This document shows positions 32,191 through 39,119 of a stretch of DNA of 50,369 bases, one piece after another. How positions within the stretch are numbered: the stretch's first letter is position 1; the number at the start of each line of letters is the position of its first letter. The DNA comes from Shewanella khirikhana (GTDB taxonomy: Bacteria > Pseudomonadota > Gammaproteobacteria > Enterobacterales > Shewanellaceae). A program made the translations under genes and the position numbers. The stretch is from assembly GCF_003957745.1 (NCBI RefSeq), contig NZ_CP020374.1:1-50369 (forward strand). Reading direction: 5' to 3'. Under the pieces are notes generated by a model that was not told the DNA's origin, did not search any database, and saw nothing but the letters and a program-made list of their open reading frames with translations.

Positions 32191-32469
32191 TCAACGTTCA
32201 GTTGATAGGTCTAATTTGGCCACTCTTGAGTAGCGTAACGCCCTGTTTTCTACACTCTGTGGATCAATCCATTTGCATAACAGATCTGCTTCTTTCGTTA
32301 ATGCATTAATGTCAATGTCGAGAGAAAGCGCTCGTACTGCGTCAACCATTCCAACAGCATATTTTTCAACCAATAGAGCCGATAATTCAGGAGATTCAAG
32401 ACCTCGCTCAACATCATTGGCACGGCCTTTTGCATAACGCCTCAAAGTTTGGATCAATTCCTCTGACAT
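32191..32469 (-). CDS. Small unknown protein, 92 aa (array)
   Basis: Mostly helical, acidic protein (ELIQTLRRYAKGRANDVERGLESPELSALLVEKYAVGMVDAVRALSLDIDINALTKEADLLCKWID). AAGGAAAC precedes the ATG. Its stop overlaps the GAGGG that serves a five-codon frame at 32163-32180, followed by another AGTTAAGGGAA junction, which looks like a deleted cassette. Function unknown. Confidence 0.6.
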   Translation of the reverse strand: MSEELIQTLRRYAKGRANDVERGLESPELSALLVEKYAVGMVDAVRALSLDIDINALTKEADLLCKWIDPQSVENRALRYSRVAKLDLSTER

Positions 32470-32484
32470 AATTAGTTTCCTTGA

Positions 32485-32670
32485 TCAGTTGCGTTCTTTG
32501 ACTTGGAATTCACAACAGCCGAAGGGAAGGCTGCCACCTGATTGCCGGGTTAGCCTTTGCTTCGCCCTAGCTTCAATCACGCTGTTATCTTCATCTTCAT
32601 GGCATGACACTTCGATTTCACCGGAGTATGTTGCCACTTGATACGACACTACTGCTGTTTGTGAGTTCAT
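32485..32670 (-). CDS. Small unknown protein, 61 aa (array)
   Basis: MNSQTAVVSYQVATYSGEIEVSCHEDEDNSVIEARAKQRLTRQSGGSLPFGCCEFQVKERN: a beta-rich small protein with CC near the end. AGGA lies eight bases before the ATG. Similar small proteins beginning with a strand plus S-G-x-I-x-V and H-x-x-x-D-x-x-x-I-x-x-A-K occur on plasmids as unknowns. It ends 15 bases before the next gene. Confidence 0.58.
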   Translation of the reverse strand: MNSQTAVVSYQVATYSGEIEVSCHEDEDNSVIEARAKQRLTRQSGGSLPFGCCEFQVKERN

Positions 32671-32679
32671 AGCAAAATC

Positions 32680-32739
32680 CTATATGTTGTGGTTATCCAG
32701 CTGACGATGAGCACAATATGTTGTGTTTTGCAGACCCAT
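32680..32739 (-). CDS. Possible 19-aa peptide (array)
   Basis: An ATG at 32739 follows the repeated GGGAAACCGG junction at proper spacing and opens a 19-codon frame (MGLQNTTYCAHRQLDNHNI) ending in the TAG that overlaps the AGGA of the next gene. Either a tiny leader or a decayed cassette. Confidence 0.3.
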   Translation of the reverse strand: MGLQNTTYCAHRQLDNHNI

Positions 32740-32750
32740 TCCGGTTTCCC

Positions 32751-33071
32751 TTAACTCATTCCATCCTGAGTTTTGCCAATAATGACAGTGTGACTCTTGG
32801 CCCCATTCATTTCATTCCAGTTCTCTAATGCTTCCTCCATGGGCGAAATCAAATCGTCAATTTCTTGCTCTTCAAGATCTGGAGTGCGGATATGAGTTAT
32901 ATCGCTGAGTACATTTTCTAAAAACTGAATATTAAAGCTCCATGCCTCCTGCGGCGTCATTACTCCTGCATCAATATCATCTTGGTACATTGGCTCGAAT
33001 CCGCAGAGGCGTTCATACTCTTCAAACGCCTCTCGCCATTCTTTGTTCAGCTTTTTTGAATAAACACTCAT
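32751..33071 (-). CDS. Small unknown protein, 106 aa (array)
   Basis: Acidic, largely helical protein with aromatic residues (KKLNKEWREAFEEYERLCGFEPMYQDDIDAGVMTPQEAWSFNIQFLENVLSDITHIRTPDLEEQEIDDLISPMEEAL). AAGGAAAG is six bases before the ATG. It ends in the repeated GAGTTAAGGGAAACCGG junction. Acidic DNA-mimic proteins such as anti-restriction proteins have this character, but no signature is clear. Confidence 0.6.
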   Translation of the reverse strand: MSVYSKKLNKEWREAFEEYERLCGFEPMYQDDIDAGVMTPQEAWSFNIQFLENVLSDITHIRTPDLEEQEIDDLISPMEEALENWNEMNGAKSHTVIIGKTQDGMS

Positions 33072-33081
33072 ACTGCTTTCC

Positions 33082-33291
33082 TTAACTCAAACCCTTGAGG
33101 CCCACACTTTTCTTAACCTCACGAAGACGTTCTTTTTCGTAGTCATCCAGGGAGGAACAGTCAGCATCCTCAAGCCCTGCCGAAATAATCAGCTCGGCGG
33201 CATCACCTGGTTGATCTGTCATTTCAATCATCCAAGCGGCGGCGTAAAGGACGCCTTTTTGCCACTCTGTCAATTGTTTTGCTTTGGCCAT
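33082..33291 (-). CDS. Small unknown protein, 69 aa (array)
   Basis: Small helical acidic protein (AKAKQLTEWQKGVLYAAAWMIEMTDQPGDAAELIISAGLEDADCSSLDDYEKERLREVKKSVG). The start follows the AAAGGAAACCGGGC junction. No membrane segment. The pattern W...L..AA......DQP..A.E.I resembles many unnamed plasmid proteins but no characterised family. Confidence 0.6.
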   Translation of the reverse strand: MAKAKQLTEWQKGVLYAAAWMIEMTDQPGDAAELIISAGLEDADCSSLDDYEKERLREVKKSVGLKGLS

Positions 33292-33303
33292 GCCCGGTTT
33301 CCT

Positions 33304-33546
33304 TTAACTTGTCATTCGTTGTTGGGCGCTTTCGAGCTGCCCTTCTGTGAATAAGGCAAATTCCTCCAGCTCACGCGCAAGTGTTAAACGTGTATCCCGC
33401 CCCTCCTGAGAGTTGGGGTGCAGCCTGCCAGCTTCACGTTCGGCCCTGAACCAATCCCGCAGGGCGGTAGCCGCCTTATGCATTTCCTTGGCGGCTTTGG
33501 CTTTCGCCTTGTTAGCCTTATCAACACTCTTACTCAAATCAACCAT
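33304..33546 (-). CDS. Small coiled-coil protein, 80 aa (array)
   Basis: From the ATG at 33546 (AGGGGG seven bases upstream) the protein is almost wholly helical and Lys/Ala-rich at first (KSVDKANKAKAKAAKEMHKAATALRDWFRAE), then acidic. The frame extending to 33570 lacks a ribosome-binding site. It overlaps nothing and ends in the AAGTTAAAGGAAACC junction. Function unknown. Confidence 0.58.
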   Translation of the reverse strand: MVDLSKSVDKANKAKAKAAKEMHKAATALRDWFRAEREAGRLHPNSQEGRDTRLTLARELEEFALFTEGQLESAQQRMTS

Positions 33547-33554
33547 AGAACCCC

Positions 33555-33785
33555 CTACAGCGCTCGCCACTGGCGCACATTACGATCATCATAATCAAGA
33601 CCAAAACACACCTTTACCCGATTACAGATTGTCTCCCGCTCGCCATCAATGATGATGATCCCTTTACCGAGGAATTGCCCAAACAGCTCTCGCTGGGCCT
33701 TAGCAGTCATCCAGCCTGACCAAACTCCGAAAACAGAGCCTGTCTGCTCCAGCAAAAATAAGGCAAGGGCGGCGGCGTGTTTCAT
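33555..33785 (-). CDS. Small unknown protein, 76 aa (first gene of array)
   Basis: MKHAAALALFLLEQTGSVFGVWSGWMTAKAQRELFGQFLGKGIIIIDGERETICNRVKVCFGLDYDDRNVRQWRAL. The hydrophobic start might be a weak membrane anchor or a buried helix. AGGAAACAACAACC precedes the ATG. It is the first gene after two copies of the GAAATATATTTC palindrome, so it probably opens the operon. No family recognised. Confidence 0.58.
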   Translation of the reverse strand: MKHAAALALFLLEQTGSVFGVWSGWMTAKAQRELFGQFLGKGIIIIDGERETICNRVKVCFGLDYDDRNVRQWRAL

Positions 33786-33823
33786 GGTTGTTGTTTCCTA
33801 TTGCTCATTTCGATAGGAATATA

Positions 33824-33863
33824 GTGAAGTATATTTCACGCCAAATCAAGAAATATATTTCAC
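33824..33863. promoter_or_regulatory. Paired GAAATATATTTC-type operators before the small-gene operon
   Basis: GTGAAGTATATTTCAC at 33824-33839 and GAAATATATTTCAC at 33850-33863 are related AT palindromes, centre distance about 25 bp, just upstream of the first small gene. A third copy lies at 34075-34086 before the HTH gene. They probably bind the HTH protein encoded between them. Confidence 0.65.
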
Positions 33864-34057
33864 TTTTTTACGATAAGCGGGAGGTTGTTGATTGCATCAT
33901 CATAGTACCTCGGCCTATCGGTATCCGCGATAATCTGCTGCACTCTGCGCTTTGTCATCCCCCACCGCATAGCTATAAGCTCAGGGCTCCAACCCTTTTT
34001 CGCTATTAGCTCCTTGAGATCGTCAGGCGCAACGGGTTTCAACTCATCTACTTTCAA
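33860..34057 (-). CDS. Small HTH regulator, 65 aa
   Basis: The TTG at 34057 has AGGAGG six bases upstream and is preferred to the ATG at 34093, which would make the protein begin inside an operator copy. Residues 15-45 (LKELIAKKGWSPELIAMRWGMTKRRVQQIIAD) form a clear helix-turn-helix. The protein likely represses itself and the small-gene operon through the GAAATATATTTC sites on both sides. Its stop codon lies within one operator. It follows the recombinase gene on the same strand. Confidence 0.72.
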   Translation of the reverse strand: MKVDELKPVAPDDLKELIAKKGWSPELIAMRWGMTKRRVQQIIADTDRPRYYDDAINNLPLIVKK

Positions 34058-34074
34058 AACTGCCTCCTGTGCTA

Positions 34075-34086
34075 GAAATATATTTC
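34075..34086. promoter_or_regulatory. Third GAAATATATTTC palindrome
   Basis: A perfect 12-bp palindrome GAAATATATTTC, 18 bases upstream of the TTG start of the HTH gene and overlapping the end of the recombinase gene. It matches the two sites at 33824-33863. Confidence 0.6.
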
Positions 34087-34089
34087 GCA

Positions 34090-34785
34090 TCATAGCGCCA
34101 ATTCAAATGCGCGTCTAATCGTTTTGGGGTCTACATCGAGATACGGCCAACTATGGTCAACATCGATATGTCCCAGCACCTGCTGTACATCTTCTATTCG
34201 CCCCGTCTGCGCCAGCACCCGCGAGGCCAGCGTTCGCCGTCCTGAATGGCTGGAGCCGCCTTTGATCCCCGCTCTGCGATAGATGCGGCTGATTGTCTGC
34301 TGGAGCGCATCACAGCACAGATACTCAACCGGGCCTGACTCGATGACCCGGCGCTTTCGCGCCAACTCAAACGAGCGCCCCTTGTGAGTTAGCACAAGCT
34401 TTTCAGACGGGACAAACCCACGGAACAGCCCCGACTCTCCCAGTTGCCAGCCTCGGCTTATACGGTAATCCAACCAGGCAATAACAGCGGCCACAGCTTT
34501 CGGATGCGTCAGATAGACGACCCTCGGGGTGCCGTGCTTAGTGATAGCACCGCGCAAATAGACCTCATCCCGCAATGCTCCCGAGGGGTGCATGATGTCG
34601 CGGATCTGTATCAGTGCGAGCTCAGTTACACGGATGCCTGTTGTGTGGGTGAGCCACAGCAGCATCACATCACGAACCGATTGACGGCCAGAAACGGAGG
34701 CTACGCGCAAAACGTGTTTGAACTGCCCAGGGCGAAGGGATGCCGCTTGGCGGCTGACTGGCTTGGGATTGGGTTTGTATTTCAT
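34090..34785 (-). CDS. Tyrosine recombinase (phage-integrase family)
   Basis: Site-specific recombinase of 231 residues, short: it lacks most of the usual N-terminal arm-binding or SAM-like domain. Catalytic residues are visible: Arg in TTGIRVTELALIQI (near 50), Lys in TKHGTPRVVYL, HxxR in SSHSGRRTLASRV (near 180), His in QVLGHIDV, and the probable Tyr in PYLDVDPKTI. GAGGAAG precedes the ATG. Small plasmid recombinases of this kind often resolve dimers. Perfect dyads in the adjacent gap (34795-35000) are candidate sites. Confidence 0.92.
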   Translation of the reverse strand: MKYKPNPKPVSRQAASLRPGQFKHVLRVASVSGRQSVRDVMLLWLTHTTGIRVTELALIQIRDIMHPSGALRDEVYLRGAITKHGTPRVVYLTHPKAVAAVIAWLDYRISRGWQLGESGLFRGFVPSEKLVLTHKGRSFELARKRRVIESGPVEYLCCDALQQTISRIYRRAGIKGGSSHSGRRTLASRVLAQTGRIEDVQQVLGHIDVDHSWPYLDVDPKTIRRAFELAL

Positions 34786-35120
34786 GGGGCTTCCTCAATT
34801 TGATGCCGCATAGCGGCAGGGTATTGAGAAAGTGAGGTTTGGGCCTCCTGATAAGCATATCACAAGGCCCGGCGGGGCGTTCACGGAAACGGGATTATTA
34901 AGGGCCACGGCCCTTAATGCTAAGCAATCACCTGACCTGCATATTACTAAGTCATTGAAGCCCTCATTAACCGGCATAGAAATTGCCCTTCGTCCTGCCA
35001 GACAGCCGCGAAGCGGCAAGCGCCGCAGGCATGCAGCCTTGGCAGTGAGTCAGGATCTGGATGGTCGGAGACAAAAGAAATATTCAGTGGTGTTCTTAAT
35101 ACTCGCCCCTAGCGTTAGCT
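34786..35120. other. Non-coding gap with dyads; candidate recombination site
   Basis: No convincing gene. It holds ATTAAGGGCC/GGCCCTTAAT (34897-34918, 2-bp centre), GCCGC/GCGGC next to the recombinase start, and a GCGGC-rich cluster near 35010-35030. Paired arms with a short centre near a tyrosine recombinase gene suggest crossover or accessory sites, but the 2-bp centre is shorter than the normal 6-8 bp. Confidence 0.4.
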
Positions 35121-35453
35121 AGGACGTGGCGAGGCATTTTTGGGTGGATTTATCCACCGCTTTTTTGTCTTTTAATAATTTCTCTTTTACTAAGAATTAC
35201 TCTTTTAAAATCAAAAAGCTTTTGGGCTCCCACTTCATACTCCTTTTTCTTACTCCCATTTAGTATTAGATATACATGGGTTATGCACAAGAGCACATCC
35301 TCGAGTGAAAAGTAATGCCAAATCAGTTGTGCAACGCGGTTTCACAAGCAGTAAAAGCAGCTGTATTAAGCTCCAAAATGGCTCCATACAGCATTTTGGG
35401 GACACTCAGGCAGGGGTGGACCCCGCCTGCGGACGGTAATCAGGTATGCACGG
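35121..35453. other. Putative vegetative origin (oriV)
   Basis: Downstream of the rep gene lies an AT-rich stretch (35160-35260), a perfect DnaA-box consensus TTATGCACA at 35281-35289, and a near match TTATCCACC at 35150-35158. The latter is inside a GGTGGAT/ATCCACC hairpin followed by T6 (35143-35166), which also looks like a terminator. Rep-then-origin order is known from IncFII-type plasmids. No clear iterons were seen. Inferred. Confidence 0.55.
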
Positions 35454-36200
35454 TTAATGCGGCAGGGGAGGGGGATCTGAGACAGGATCAAAAAATAGAT
35501 CTGAGGTCACTCGTTTGTTCAATGGCAACTGTCGCTTGAACACACGCCATTTAAATGACAGCCCATTTGCGATTGCACGTTGATACGATGCCGCGATTTG
35601 TGAGCGTATGTGATCTGAATACACCCCTATTGCGAGCAAAAATTGATTCGACAGCCATTTATAAGCTGCCCGGGAACGCACCGTGCCGGCTTCATCTGCT
35701 TTTTTGACCTCTTGCACGTTGTAGACACCCGCCCGTTTCAGCACATCAATATATCTGTACCAGGTAGAGCTGGGGATTGCTTCTCCCCAGCGCTTGGCGT
35801 GAGCCAACATCAGCGCATCGTGGCTTGTTGGATCAAAGCCTATATTCTTCGCTTTGCCGACTTGGCCACTGACTAGATCGCAGGTTGTCAGTAACGTCAC
35901 AGTGATTTCAAACAACTTCCGCTTTGTTCGATCAGATATGGTTCGAGATACGCCGCCGTCGTCAATCTCCAACGCCCTGGTATACACAAGGCGTCGAGCA
36001 TTGTTGATTAGCTCGTTGAAATAACGGGGCAGCTTGCCCTTTTTGAGTTTAAACCCTTCAAGACTTGCTTTAAAAGCGTTAGCGCCAACAGCGGCACTGT
36101 TACGCCGGACAGCAAGCGCCGCAGCACGCTTTTGATCGCGTAGCCGTTGACGTTTCAGCCGTGACTTGTCAGCTGCAGTGAGCTTCTTATGCGGTTGCAT
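35454..36200 (-). CDS. Probable replication initiation protein
   Basis: Basic protein of 248 residues with no membrane segment. After a very basic N-terminus (KSRLKRQRLRDQKRAAALAVRRN) comes a central region FDPTSHDALMLAHAKRWGEAIPSSTWYRYIDVLKRAGVYNVQEV. This has the pattern of a winged HTH (helix, turn, T-x-Y-R-x-I-x-x-L, then -A-G-V-Y), as in several plasmid Rep proteins. It lies beside DnaA boxes and an AT-rich stretch, with a long, structured leader and its own promoter. I see no other candidate Rep on the plasmid. The family is not recognised, so the function is inferred. Confidence 0.65.
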   Translation of the reverse strand: MQPHKKLTAADKSRLKRQRLRDQKRAAALAVRRNSAAVGANAFKASLEGFKLKKGKLPRYFNELINNARRLVYTRALEIDDGGVSRTISDRTKRKLFEITVTLLTTCDLVSGQVGKAKNIGFDPTSHDALMLAHAKRWGEAIPSSTWYRYIDVLKRAGVYNVQEVKKADEAGTVRSRAAYKWLSNQFLLAIGVYSDHIRSQIAASYQRAIANGLSFKWRVFKRQLPLNKRVTSDLFFDPVSDPPPLPH

Positions 36201-36447
36201 GACACATATCCGCCATGCAGTGGGGCTGTGTAGATCGAATGATCACAGCTTTTTTGCAAAGTGGGGTTATGTGTCTTATGTCTCTATCAGGGTGCTGCAC
36301 ATAGCAGCCAAACTGGAAAATTGGCATTTTTAGGTTCCGAATGTTGAGGGTGTTTGGGTGACTAGTCCAAACGATGGATCCACTGTACTGAAAACGATCG
36401 CAAAGATCAATATCCCCTCAGCAGCTTAATTTACTGATTTTGGGGCG
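36201..36447 (-). promoter_or_regulatory. rep leader with promoter and hairpin
   Basis: Reading leftward, TTGATC (36405-36410) and TACAGT (36382-36387) are separated by 17 bp, a good sigma-70 promoter, leaving a leader of about 175 bases before rep. Within it is the hairpin GCTGC-TATGT-GCAGC (about 36293-36307). Its loop is complementary to ACATA segments closer to rep, so a pseudoknot is possible. A nine-codon frame including the stop (36276-36302) starts in the hairpin. Such leaders are normally controlled by antisense RNA. Confidence 0.5.
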
Positions 36448-36485
36448 CAAAAAAGCCGACCCATTCGGATAAGTCGGCTTTTTTG
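36448..36485. terminator. Bidirectional terminator upstream of rep
   Basis: CAAAAAAGCCGAC (36448-36460) faces GTCGGCTTTTTTG (36473-36485), a perfect 13-base pairing with A and T tracts. It shields rep from upstream transcription and could end a rightward antisense RNA from the rep leader. Confidence 0.88.
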
Positions 36486-36900
36486 TCGAATGCTTCACGC
36501 CAAGAGGTCAGTCCCAGCACATTCTATTCTTTGATAAATGTACACCACATAACATACGTTAATGTGGTGATAGCAAGCTATGTGCTGCACTCTCACCAAA
36601 GAACTGCACTTAGTCTAACCCAAGCCCCGCCTCTTTTCAAACTTTTAACCCCAAAAACCCCAAAAAATTCAAAACAAACGTGGCTGGTGCTTCGAAGCAA
36701 TGCCTACAGCTCTTAAATAAGTAGGCTCCGCCCAGCCTATTAATGGCATTTAATCAACAATTACAACTATTAACCCACATCAGCCAGCCATCAATATATA
36801 GTAACCACTCTGCTGTTTACTCGTTTTAAATTGCATAGCAAGGAAGCAGGAAAAGCAGAAGTGTGTGTTTGTTAAAGATACCTAAACCAACGTTCTTCCA
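36486..36900. other. Gap between rep control region and finO-like gene
   Basis: No convincing protein gene. It contains CACCACAT/ATGTGGTG (36543-36569), GCTATGTGCTGCAC (36577-36590), which repeats the rep leader hairpin with one change, and TAGGCT/AGCCTA near 36721-36739. A short RNA gene ending at the 36900 terminator is possible. Confidence 0.4.
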
Positions 36901-36931
36901 CCCCTGCGGCTCTCTCCACAGGGGTTTTTTT
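36900..36931 (+). terminator. Rightward Rho-independent terminator
   Basis: ACCCCTG and CAGGGGT form a 7-bp stem with a 12-base loop followed by T7. The T-run is on the + strand, opposite to the FinO-like gene, so it must end a rightward transcript, though no protein gene lies upstream on that strand. It is therefore evidence for an unannotated RNA. Confidence 0.8.
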
Positions 36932-36935
36932 GCTA

Positions 36936-37457
36936 TCAAATACTTCTGGCATCCAGTTTTTTAAGCTTGCTGATGGTGTATTTCTTTTCCAGCTCTGATA
37001 CCTCTGAGGCTACGCTACCGTCCAGGTTAAACCGAACAGAGGCTGCCAACACTGTTTCCAAATACTCTCTGCTGGTCACCCACTCGCGAATAGCCCTTTT
37101 CGATGCTTTGTGGCTGAACCCTTCCTGTCGAAACCGCGCCAGCAGCTCCTTGCCTGAACCTACCGCCATAGGAGCCTTTAAACCCAATGTCGCCAGAAAT
37201 GTACGGGATTGTACGACCTGTTCTTCAAACTCCTGCCGCTCGCGCTCTGATTTTTGCTTGTTCTCTGCCTTTCTGGCCAGCTTTTCCAGCCTTGCCTGCT
37301 CCTGCCTTGCCAGCCATGCCTGATGTTTGCGCTGCGCCTTGGTCTGCGGAGGATTATCAGAAGGCCCTGCAGGCGTCACTGCCGGAACTGGCGCTGGGGG
37401 AAATGAGGGAGGTTGAGAGGTGGTTTTTCGCTTTAACGACAGAATAGGTCTGCTCAT
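36936..37457 (-). CDS. FinO/ProQ-family RNA chaperone
   Basis: Protein of 173 residues. A Pro-rich N-terminus and a basic coiled coil (KAQRKHQAWLARQEQARLEKLARKAENKQKSE) lead to a FinO-like domain: FLATLGLKAPMAVGSGKELLARFRQEGFSHKASKRAIREWVTSREYLETVLAASVRFNLDGSVASEVSE. The pattern P-x-A-V-G-x-x-K-x-L, then the R-A-x-R-x-W-x-x-S-x-x-Y-L helix and R-x-x-L-D-G is characteristic. FinO-type proteins stabilise antisense RNAs and promote duplexing. Candidate RNA targets lie next to it in the rep leader and the 36486-36931 gap. Confidence 0.85.
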   Translation of the reverse strand: MSRPILSLKRKTTSQPPSFPPAPVPAVTPAGPSDNPPQTKAQRKHQAWLARQEQARLEKLARKAENKQKSERERQEFEEQVVQSRTFLATLGLKAPMAVGSGKELLARFRQEGFSHKASKRAIREWVTSREYLETVLAASVRFNLDGSVASEVSELEKKYTISKLKKLDARSI

Positions 37458-38083
37458 TTGAAACTCCCGCTACAGACATTTACATCTATCATATCAACGC
37501 CTTGAGCCAGTGGCAAAAACGCAAAAAAATAATGAACATTAAAACATTATTATTTCAACATCTTACACATTCCTTCTTCGCAAGATGGGTGTTAAGAAGA
37601 AGATACTAACCAGACAAAGGCCGAACACATGCAGATACGGTAAAACAGAAATACGCAGCCAAAGAGTAGGACTAACACTCTTTGGCTGCTACCACAGAAC
37701 CTTATGGGGGTAGGTTGCTATGGATAAGCAATATGATAATGAAAAAACGATCATTTTCAACAACTTAGCAAGGGCACCCCAAAACACCCTCTGCTCATTT
37801 TCTGTACCTAAAAATCACCATTTGTCGCGAAAAAACTCACCAAAAACCATTGCGACGACAAAATATTTTCGTTTAGTATTTGCCCAGATTTTTACAATCT
37901 ACACAAAACATGCGCAGTACGTGGGTGCGACAACACCCACGTACTGCTAATCAAACCTACCACGACAGGAGTGGCAAGTATGACTGGCAGACATAGTACA
38001 GATCTGCCCAGTGCATTCAACTGGCGTATGCGGCCAGAAGCTGCACTGGCACAAAAAATCTTTTTCATAGGGGGGTATTTCCT
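37458..38083. promoter_or_regulatory. Long leader of the LuxR-type gene with two strong hairpins
   Basis: Contains two perfect inverted repeats. The first has 13-bp arms, GCAGCCAAAGAGT (37655-37667) facing ACTCTTTGGCTGC (37677-37689). The second has 14-bp arms, GCAGTACGTGGGTG (37914-37927) facing CACCCACGTACTGC (37934-37947) with a 6-base loop. Neither has a T-run. They may be operators or RNA control elements. A 76-codon frame at 37720-37950 runs between them with poor start and odd composition; I do not call it as a gene. Confidence 0.55.
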
Positions 38084-38707
38084 ATGAAGAGGACTTTCGA
38101 ACACTTTCAACAATCCCCCATTATTGCCACGCACCATGCACTGCTGGCCGTGAAAGACCTGTCGCACCAATATATTGCGGCCAGTTACGGCTATGCGGAC
38201 TACGCCGGACAGCCTGTAGAACAACTGATTGGTCTGACCGATGAAGATTTGCTCTGGCAGGAACAGGCCGCTGACGTCATCGCACACGACCTCGCTGTGC
38301 TCTGTGGCGACACATCCGTTAGATTGTTTAGATTCGAGCATCCAAACAATTCACGGCGCACATTCCTGCTTCGATACACCGTGGCGCTGCCAAACAATGC
38401 AGGTCAGCTTGCAGGCACTCACACGCTATTGCTGCCCTTGTCCGATGATGAGCTTGAGCAGCTCACCGCCCCGCGCCTTATGCACCAGGTCGCCAACCTG
38501 TCAAAAAAGGAATTCGTCATCCTGTCCATGCTGATGAACGGCGTGAGTCGAAAGGCTATTTTGGAACAAGAAAATATCTCCATTTCTACTTACGATACTC
38601 ATCTGCAAAGGCTGAAAAAAAAGTTCCGGGTCAGCACCACCCACGAATTAATCATCGAAGTCGCAAGACGAGACTTATTCCCATTCCCTGACACAATTTA
38701 CCCTTGA
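38084..38707 (+). CDS. LuxR-type transcriptional regulator with PAS-like domain
   Basis: Protein of 207 residues with GGGGGG before the ATG. The N-terminal half (LLAVKDLSHQYIAASYGYADYAGQPVEQLIGLTDEDLLWQEQAADVIAHD) has the shape of a PAS domain that senses a small ligand or state. The C-terminal 65 residues form a LuxR HTH: LSKKEFVILSMLMNGVSRKAILEQENISISTYDTHLQRLKKKFRV. It lies alone between the pil/rep side and the trb operon and could control mating functions. The strong 14-bp dyad at 37914-37947 is a candidate operator or leader element. No autoinducer synthase is present. Confidence 0.85.
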   Translation: MKRTFEHFQQSPIIATHHALLAVKDLSHQYIAASYGYADYAGQPVEQLIGLTDEDLLWQEQAADVIAHDLAVLCGDTSVRLFRFEHPNNSRRTFLLRYTVALPNNAGQLAGTHTLLLPLSDDELEQLTAPRLMHQVANLSKKEFVILSMLMNGVSRKAILEQENISISTYDTHLQRLKKKFRVSTTHELIIEVARRDLFPFPDTIYP

Positions 38708-38845
38708 GGAATAAATAACGTAATCGCTATAGCAAAACGGTCTTAAAATTTAACTGTTTGATAACATTTTGTCGTGTTTAACACGACATACAAGCCGAAA
38801 AATATATGCTCTACTATTTATGGAATTAACGACAGGAGTACCACA

Positions 38846-39031
38846 GTGACAGGCCCTGAATATAAAGATTTGGTAGTCACCATCAGAATGGTTGCTCGTA
38901 ATTTTAAACTACTTGAGGAGAGTGCAAAAGCGTCAAATCGAGACCTGGAACATGAGGCTGAAATGCGCCTCAGCGACCATTTAATCAAGTACAGAAAAAT
39001 AGAAGTTCGAGGAACTGTGACAAAAAGATAG
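38846..39031 (+). CDS. Small unknown protein, 61 aa
   Basis: The GTG at 38846 has ACAGGAG at proper spacing and gives MTGPEYKDLVVTIRMVARNFKLLEESAKASNRDLEHEAEMRLSDHLIKYRKIEVRGTVTKR, a helical basic protein. The longer frame from 38774 has no ribosome-binding site. It could be a small DNA-binding protein by charge, but no motif is certain. A hairpin TGCGC/GCGCA with TTTTT (39098-39119) follows as its likely terminator. Confidence 0.55.
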   Translation: MTGPEYKDLVVTIRMVARNFKLLEESAKASNRDLEHEAEMRLSDHLIKYRKIEVRGTVTKR

Positions 39032-39097
39032 TTAGACTGACTATTTCTGAAAGTTACTTAAACAACATTAATTTCTGTTACCTGAAAATATAAATGA

Positions 39098-39119
39098 TGC
39101 GCGTAGCGCAGGGCTTTTT
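39098..39119 (+). terminator. Terminator after the 61-aa gene
   Basis: TGCGC-GTA-GCGCA stem followed by GGGCTTTTT. Short but GC-rich; a likely rightward terminator. Confidence 0.6.

Noticed and set aside
34090..34785. Rci shufflon recombinase for pilV
   Set aside because: It is far from the pilV-like gene, and no inverted shufflon repeats are seen at the pilV 3' end.
34795..35122. Open frames on both strands in the recombinase-oriV gap
   Set aside because: Composition follows the GC palindromes, and no start has a suitable ribosome-binding site.
36483..36716. 77-codon + frame after the rep terminator
   Set aside because: Starts within the terminator T-run, no ribosome-binding site, low-complexity end. 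Treated as non-coding.
37720..37950. 76-codon open frame between the two leader hairpins
   Set aside because: Weak start signal, composition unlike a folded protein, and it runs into the 14-bp dyad. More likely leader sequence.
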